Under the pieces are notes generated by a model that was not told the DNA's origin, searched no databases, and worked only from the letters and a program-made list of their open reading frames with translations. Source: an uncultured Phascolarctobacterium sp. (GTDB lineage Bacteria; Bacillota; Negativicutes; Acidaminococcales; Acidaminococcaceae). Taken from it: a DNA stretch of 64,000 nucleotides. This document shows positions 58,922 through 64,000 of the stretch, one piece after another. The first letter of the stretch is position 1; every line of letters starts with the position of its first letter. Made by a program: the position numbers and the translations under genes. Location: the NCBI GenBank assembly GCA_949285135.1, contig CASDXO010000008.1:186001-250000 (forward strand). Reading direction: 5' to 3'.

Positions 58922-60073
58922 TCACAATTCTGCAATAATTTTACGGGCCAAAAGCCGCGCTTTACTGTCAGCAGCTTCAATATCTTCTATTTCTGGCTGC
59001 AGAACATTCTCGTGCAGAGAGGTTACTTTCTCTGTGATATAAGGAATATCAAGATACTTAATTTTATCCGCCAGAAAAGCATAAACAGCCTCTTCGTTGG
59101 CGGCATTAAATACACATGGCAGCGTGCCACCAGCTTTGCCGCAGGCAATAGCAGTCTTCAGCGACGGAAAAGCATCAGTATCAGGTGCTTCAAAGGTCAG
59201 GGAAGCAGCCTTGACCAAATCAAGCTGTTCAAACGCCTGAGGAAATCTTTCCGGATAAGACAGGGCATACTGGATGGGCAGTCGCATGTCAGGTTCGCCA
59301 AGCTGCGCAATAACACTGCCATCACAAAATTCTACCAGCGAATGCACAATACTTTGAGGATGCACAACAACATCTATTTTGTCATACGGAATATTAAAAA
59401 GCCAATGGGCTTCTATTACTTCAAGTCCCTTATTAGCCAGTGTAGAGGAATCCACGGTAATCTTTTTCCCCATGCTCCAGTTCGGATGGTTCAGACATTG
59501 AGCCAAAGTAACATTTGCCAGCTCACTGCGTTTTTTGCCGCGAAACGGCCCGCCGGAAGCAGTTATAATCAGGCGTTTGACTTCACTTTCCCTGCCTGCC
59601 CGCAGCGACTGAAAAATTGCACTGTGCTCGCTGTCTACCGGCGTAAGGCTTACATTATGTTCTTTTACCTTACGCATAACGATGCTGCCAGCAGCGACCA
59701 GTGTTTCCTTATTGGCCAGCGCTATATCTTTACCGCATTCTATTGCCGCCAGCGTAGGACGCAGACCAGCATAGCCCACCATGGAAGCAAGGACAGTATC
59801 TGCTTCGCTGTAAGTAGCAGCAGCAAGCAGTCCTTCCTCACCAGCAAGAATTTCTGTTTTGCCATGATAACGTTGCAGCAGCCGCGCAGCTGCTTCTTTA
59901 TCTGTAAGCACAGCCAAATCCGGTTCAAACTCCCGAATCTGCCGTTCCAGTATCTCATCACTTTTATGAGCAGCCAGCACCCTTATCTTCAGCTTATCCG
60001 GATTAGCAGCCGCAACTTCCAGCGTTTGACAGCCAATAGAGCCTGTGCTTCCCAATACTGAAATATTTTTCAT
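58922..60073 (-). CDS. dxr: 1-deoxy-D-xylulose 5-phosphate reductoisomerase
   Basis: This 383-residue NADPH enzyme makes MEP, the first committed step of isoprenoid synthesis. The dinucleotide motif is VLGSTGSIGCQTLEVAA. The metal and substrate region has LTPVDSEHSAIFQSL and LIITASGGPFRGKKR. The C-terminal domain contains GSVIAQLGEPDMRLPIQYAL. It is flanked by cdsA and rseP as in many Firmicutes. Confidence 0.97.
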   Translation of the reverse strand: MKNISVLGSTGSIGCQTLEVAAANPDKLKIRVLAAHKSDEILERQIREFEPDLAVLTDKEAAARLLQRYHGKTEILAGEEGLLAAATYSEADTVLASMVGYAGLRPTLAAIECGKDIALANKETLVAAGSIVMRKVKEHNVSLTPVDSEHSAIFQSLRAGRESEVKRLIITASGGPFRGKKRSELANVTLAQCLNHPNWSMGKKITVDSSTLANKGLEVIEAHWLFNIPYDKIDVVVHPQSIVHSLVEFCDGSVIAQLGEPDMRLPIQYALSYPERFPQAFEQLDLVKAASLTFEAPDTDAFPSLKTAIACGKAGGTLPCVFNAANEEAVYAFLADKIKYLDIPYITEKVTSLHENVLQPEIEDIEAADSKARLLARKIIAEL

Positions 60074-60096
60074 AAAGCTACTCCTTTATCGTTCAT

Positions 60097-60966
60097 TTAA
60101 AAACAGCTCAGAAAAACCAGCAGGTAATACGTGACCGGAGCCGCAAACAGCAGGCTGTCAAAACGGTCAAGCACACCGCCATGTCCCGGAAAAATCTTAC
60201 CGGAATCTTTAATATCAAAAGAACGCTTGATTATTGACTCAATAAGATCACCCAGTGGCGCAAAGAAAGCAATCCCCAATGCCAGAACAACTGCCTGCCA
60301 AATCGGCAGATGCAAATAACTGGAAGCAAGCCAGCTTACAACAGCTGTGCAGCCAACAAAACCTGCAGCTGCTCCCTCCAAGGATTTTTTAGGACTGACA
60401 CTGCAAAAGGGACGCTTGCCAAACGCGCTGCCAAAGAAATAAGCTACAGTATCACTGGCCCAGGTTCCCAGCAGCACAGTCCATAAAAGAGCTTCGCCAA
60501 AATCCATAACGGTAAACCCCAAATTAACAGGAAATCCGGGAATTCCACGCAGGATAATGACATGAGCAAACAAAACTCCACAGTAAACCATGCCCCAGAT
60601 AGAAAGAGAAGTACTTCCCACCCAGTTTGTTTCGCCGCAGCGACAATGTCTTACCAAACCTTCCAGCGCGTTAAAAATAAAGAACAATGTTATGAACATC
60701 GTAGAAAATGCCAGCAAAAACAAGGGATCCACACCGGAATAATATCCCAGCGCAGCCATACCTACGGTCAGTAAGGTGCCAAGACCTGAAGTCAAGTAGT
60801 ACACATTATACCCTTTCTGTGCAGCCATATTATGCAGTTCATACCAGCCGACCGCTGCCAAAAAAAGTACTGCAGCAGAAAAAATTATTCCGCCTTTGGT
60901 AATAATACCGACAGCAATAATTATACCGATGATGCCAGTAATAATTCGCGTTAACATTTTATACAC
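60097..60966 (-). CDS. cdsA: Phosphatidate cytidylyltransferase
   Basis: This 289-residue membrane enzyme, with about eight hydrophobic segments, makes CDP-diacylglycerol for phospholipid synthesis. The signature near residue 170-205 reads TWASDTVAYFFGSAFGKRPF and continues SPKKSLEGAAAGFVGC. The metal-binding C-terminal pattern is KRSFDIKDSGKIFPGHGGVL, then DRFDSLLF. It follows uppS by 7 bases. Confidence 0.96.
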   Translation of the reverse strand: MYKMLTRIITGIIGIIIAVGIITKGGIIFSAAVLFLAAVGWYELHNMAAQKGYNVYYLTSGLGTLLTVGMAALGYYSGVDPLFLLAFSTMFITLFFIFNALEGLVRHCRCGETNWVGSTSLSIWGMVYCGVLFAHVIILRGIPGFPVNLGFTVMDFGEALLWTVLLGTWASDTVAYFFGSAFGKRPFCSVSPKKSLEGAAAGFVGCTAVVSWLASSYLHLPIWQAVVLALGIAFFAPLGDLIESIIKRSFDIKDSGKIFPGHGGVLDRFDSLLFAAPVTYYLLVFLSCF

Positions 60967-60973
60967 CCATTCA

Positions 60974-61756
60974 TTATTTATTCACCAGGCCGCCAAAACG
61001 ACGCTCACGTCCCTGGAAAGCACTGATAGCCTGCAACAGATGTTCCTCTGAAAAGTCAGGCCAATATACATCAGTAGTCCAGATTTCAGCATAGGCTATC
61101 TGCCAGAGTAAAAAATTACTTATTCTTAAATCTCCGCCGGGTCGTATAAGCAGATCCGGTGCCGGCAGCCCATCTGTATAGAGGTGCTGCTCAAAAACTT
61201 TATCAGTTATTTCATCTACGGCAAGGCTGCCGTCAACAGCTTCCTGAGCAATACGTTTTACCGCCTGCAGGATTTCTGCCTGCCCGCCATAGTTTATAGC
61301 CAAATTTAAAATTATCCCGGTATTGTTTCTGGTTTCTTCAACAGCATGTTCCATTTTTTGCCTTACTACTTCCGGCAATCCTTCTTTGGAACCAATGAAA
61401 CGCACCTGGACATTATTTTCCTTAAACTCATCTATTTCGTTAGTCAGATACCGGCTGAGAAGCTCCATGATAAAATTGACTTCCGTTACCGGGCGCTTCC
61501 AATTTTCCGTAGAAAACGCATATGCACTGATAACCTTAATGCCGATTTTGTCGGCAGCTTTAACTATCCTTTTTAAGGTTTCCGCACCGGCCTGATGGCC
61601 ATAAGTACGAATCTTGCCCTGGGCCTTAGCCCAGCGTCCGTTACCATCCATAATGATAGCAATATGCTGCGGAATATTTGTCAAATCAATCCCGCTTAAA
61701 TCCAAAGCTGCATCCGGCGTATTATTCCTTCTGGTTTGAAACAGGCCCTTAAACAC
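60974..61756 (-). CDS. uppS: Undecaprenyl diphosphate synthase (cis-prenyltransferase)
   Basis: This 260-residue cytosolic enzyme makes the C55 lipid carrier for peptidoglycan and other envelope polymers. The signatures are IAIIMDGNGRWAKAQGKIRT with catalytic Asp, TYGHQAGAETLKRIVK, and LLIRPGGDLRISNFLLWQ. The N-terminal 20 residues are poorly conserved. It directly precedes cdsA, so lipid carrier and phospholipid synthesis are co-expressed. Confidence 0.97.
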   Translation of the reverse strand: MFKGLFQTRRNNTPDAALDLSGIDLTNIPQHIAIIMDGNGRWAKAQGKIRTYGHQAGAETLKRIVKAADKIGIKVISAYAFSTENWKRPVTEVNFIMELLSRYLTNEIDEFKENNVQVRFIGSKEGLPEVVRQKMEHAVEETRNNTGIILNLAINYGGQAEILQAVKRIAQEAVDGSLAVDEITDKVFEQHLYTDGLPAPDLLIRPGGDLRISNFLLWQIAYAEIWTTDVYWPDFSEEHLLQAISAFQGRERRFGGLVNK

Positions 61757-61791
61757 CGTAAATCAACCTTTCACAAAAAGTTATAGATAAT

Positions 61792-61825
61792 AAAAAATGG
61801 GCAGACCTCCATAAGGAGGCCGCCG
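61792..61825 (-). terminator. Terminator after the ferredoxin gene
   Basis: A GC-rich hairpin (CCTCC, four-base loop, GGAGG, extended by GGC/GCC pairs with bulges) followed by ATTTTTTA on the minus strand. It separates the ferredoxin gene from uppS. Confidence 0.7.
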
Positions 61826-61831
61826 TCTTTA

Positions 61832-61996
61832 TTATTGAATAGCGCCTACCGGGCAAGCAGCTGCACAAGCACCGCATTCAACACATTCTTCAGAAATCTC
61901 ATATTTGCCGTCAGCTTCATGAATAGCGCCTACCGGGCAGGTAGCAGCACAGGTACCGCAGCCAACACAAGCTTCTTTGTCAATTTTCAATGCCAT
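61832..61996 (-). CDS. 2[4Fe-4S] ferredoxin
   Basis: A 54-residue clostridial-type ferredoxin. It has two internal repeats, CVGCGTCAATCPVGAI and CVECGACAAACPVGAI, each holding one [4Fe-4S] cluster, in a protein that starts MALKIDKEA. It should serve as low-potential electron carrier for enzymes such as pyruvate:ferredoxin oxidoreductase and the hydrogenases in this window. The two halves are so alike at the DNA level that they appear as a near-repeat. It has its own AGGAGGTGC ribosome site and terminator. Confidence 0.96.
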   Translation of the reverse strand: MALKIDKEACVGCGTCAATCPVGAIHEADGKYEISEECVECGACAAACPVGAIQ

Positions 61997-62015
61997 ATCT
62001 TTGCACCTCCTCTCT

Positions 62016-62219
62016 TTATCTGTACACTATGGTAAGAACTAATTTATCATCAGACAGAACTTGCTGTCTAACTACATATTTACGTACATCACGCGAAGCA
62101 TAATCAGCAATATCTTCACGCGGCGGCACTAAAGGCTGAATTTCATACTTTATCTGCCGTTCCGCCAGTCTACGCTCAGCTTCCTCTAAAGGCAGAGCCA
62201 GCACATTAGGAAATTCCAT
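62016..62219 (-). CDS. Small PASTA-like protein downstream of frr
   Basis: A 67-residue protein with a PASTA-like rhythm: VLALPLEEAERRLAERQIKY, then YVVRQQVLSDDKLVLTIV. It has no signal peptide or membrane segment, unlike PASTA kinases or penicillin-binding proteins. The ATG at 62219 overlaps the frr stop by one base (TGATG), so it is coupled to frr. A function is not known to me. Confidence 0.7.
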   Translation of the reverse strand: MEFPNVLALPLEEAERRLAERQIKYEIQPLVPPREDIADYASRDVRKYVVRQQVLSDDKLVLTIVYR

Positions 62220-62782
62220 CAAATTTCCATAACCTCTTTTTCTTTGTTAGCAGTTACGGCATCAATGTCTTTCATAATTTTATCTGTGATTTTCTGTACA
62301 TCGTCAGTACCTTTTTTAGCTTCATCTTCGGTAATCTCTTTTGCTTTTTCAGCTTTTTTAATAGCATCATTAGCATCACGGCGCAGGTTGCGAACAACTA
62401 CACGGAAGTCCTCAGCTTTTTTATGTACTACCTTAACCAAATCTTTGCGGCGTTCTTCTGTCAGCTGAGGCAGATTAAGACGAATACATACACCGTCGCT
62501 GTTCGGATTAAGTCCAAGGTCAGATTTCATAATAGCCTTTTCAATATCTTTAATAAGGTTCTTTTCCCACGGCTGGATGACAATCATTCTCGGTTCCGGT
62601 ACGGTAACACTGGCAACCTGAGTTACCGGTGTAGGAGTACCGTAATATTCTACCATAACCTTCTCCAAAAGAGAAGGTGTGGCACGACCGGCACGCAATG
62701 TTGCCAGATCTACGCGCAATGCGTCTACGGACTTATGCATTTTTTCTTCTATGCCGCTGATGATTTCTTTTACAGTTGCCAT
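62219..62782 (-). CDS. frr: Ribosome recycling factor
   Basis: A 187-residue protein with the RRF two-domain fold: ALRVDLATLRAGRATPSLLE near the start, then VMVEYYGTPTPVTQVASVTV and EERRKDLVKVVHKKAEDFRV. It splits post-termination ribosomes with EF-G. It follows pyrH by 3 bases, the usual order. Confidence 0.98.
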   Translation of the reverse strand: MATVKEIISGIEEKMHKSVDALRVDLATLRAGRATPSLLEKVMVEYYGTPTPVTQVASVTVPEPRMIVIQPWEKNLIKDIEKAIMKSDLGLNPNSDGVCIRLNLPQLTEERRKDLVKVVHKKAEDFRVVVRNLRRDANDAIKKAEKAKEITEDEAKKGTDDVQKITDKIMKDIDAVTANKEKEVMEI

Positions 62783-62785
62783 AAA

Positions 62786-63547
<762 letters not shown>

Positions 63548-63640
63548 TTAATTTCTACATGCATTGAATTTTTCCTCTTTTATTTTTGAACTTTAAGTGA
63601 GAAAAGCGCAAAATAAAATTTATCTGTTATCAGCTCTCTG

Positions 63641-63689
63641 AAAAAAATAACTGCGCCGGCAAGCTGCTTTCTGCAGCAGCCTGCGGCAC
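63641..63689 (-). terminator. Terminator after the TctA-like gene
   Basis: A long GC-rich hairpin on the minus strand (GCCGCAGGCTGC paired with GCAGCTTGCCGGC, with small mismatches), followed by seven T residues a few bases on. It isolates the transporter from pyrH. Confidence 0.8.
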
Positions 63690-63704
63690 AGTATTAGGTT
63701 AAAA

Positions 63705-64000
63705 TTACATATTTTTTCTCTGCATCCTGCGGATAACCGAACCGATAAACGGCGACAGCAGCGACAGCAAAGCAATAATCAGGAAAAACAAACACAAAGG
63801 ACGTGTATAGAAAATACTGAAAGAGCCATCACTCATAATAAGTGAACCAACAAAATTCTGTTCTGCCATACTGCCAAGAATAATACCAATAATGATAGCC
63901 GACATGGAAAATCCCAGTTTATTAAGGAAATAGCCAATAAACCCGGAGGCAACCATCAGATACACATCATTGATGGAATTATTATAAGAATAAGTACCGA
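63705..64000 (-). CDS. Tripartite tricarboxylate transporter permease TctA, 3' part
   Basis: The frame is open to the window edge, with 97 C-terminal residues seen. The sequence GTYSYNNSINDVYLMVASG, then GYFLNKLGFSMSAIIIGIIL and GSMAEQNFVGSLIM, matches the end of TctA permeases (the NNS...DV, GY..RK.GF and PMAE patterns). It has three hydrophobic segments, then a basic tail RRMQRKNM. The rest of the gene and any TctB/TctC partners lie outside the window. With the solute-binding gene at 36.7 kb it shows that TTT import of carboxylates is used more than once in this genome. Confidence 0.88.
   Translation of the reverse strand, partial: GTYSYNNSINDVYLMVASGFIGYFLNKLGFSMSAIIIGIILGSMAEQNFVGSLIMSDGSFSIFYTRPLCLFFLIIALLSLLSPFIGSVIRRMQRKNM

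Noticed and set aside
59012-60061. 349-residue plus-strand frame opposite dxr
   Set aside because: Antisense shadow; the sense frame encodes a complete DXR with all motifs.

Overview
The window looks like a chromosomal segment of an anaerobic Firmicute, most likely a member of the Negativicutes (Acidaminococcaceae, Phascolarctobacterium-like). This is inferred from moderate GC in the core genes, a PolC-type replicase, a small 2[4Fe-4S] ferredoxin gene between frr and uppS, tripartite tricarboxylate transporter (TTT) genes, and two hydrogenase types. The genus is a guess; the class is more secure.

Bases 1 to about 28,610 are the right part of a prophage whose left end lies outside the window. 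Its integrase, a large serine recombinase, abuts and runs into the 3' end of tRNA-Leu(CAA) at 28,577-28,664. Leftward late genes (1-11,400) encode an HK97-type siphovirus: terminase small and large subunits, portal, protease, capsid, connectors, tail tube, a -1 frameshifted tail chaperone and tape measure. Next comes a leftward early operon (12,008-16,560) with a RinA/ArpU-like regulator, a DnaD-like replication protein, a phage-encoded sliding clamp homologue (DnaN-like), a Lar-like zinc protein and an anchored LysM protein. The immunity region (18.1-18.9 kb) has divergent Cro-like and CI-like repressors, two consensus promoters and repeated operator half-sites.

From about 16.6 to 25.9 kb the DNA is visibly more AT-rich and carries rightward accessory genes. 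They include a membrane/coiled-coil protein, a zinc-ribbon/TerB-like/BRCT protein and an exported protein. They also include a tight four-gene cluster: a DNA adenine methylase, a protein with two GHKL ATPase modules including a histidine-kinase core, a stand-alone receiver domain and an HNH nuclease. I regard this cluster as a candidate phosphorelay-controlled defence system. A class II Fic protein follows, then the integrase.

From 28.7 kb on all recognised genes but one are leftward host genes. They are an ArgA-like acetyltransferase; a six-gene Hyf/Hyc-like group 4 [NiFe] hydrogenase operon with proton-pumping subunits; and a sialidase-like gene with a TTT solute-binding lipoprotein. The translation/RNA cluster follows in transcription order as rimP-nusA-ylxR-ylxQ-infB-rbfA-nrnA-truB-ribF and rpsO. 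Further on are yaaA, an [FeFe] hydrogenase fused to rubredoxin, a PolC without its proofreading domain, mgtC, and pyrH-frr-(small gene)-fdx-uppS-cdsA-dxr-rseP-ispG-proS. The window closes in the 3' end of a TctA-like permease. No gene-free stretch exceeds about 240 bases.
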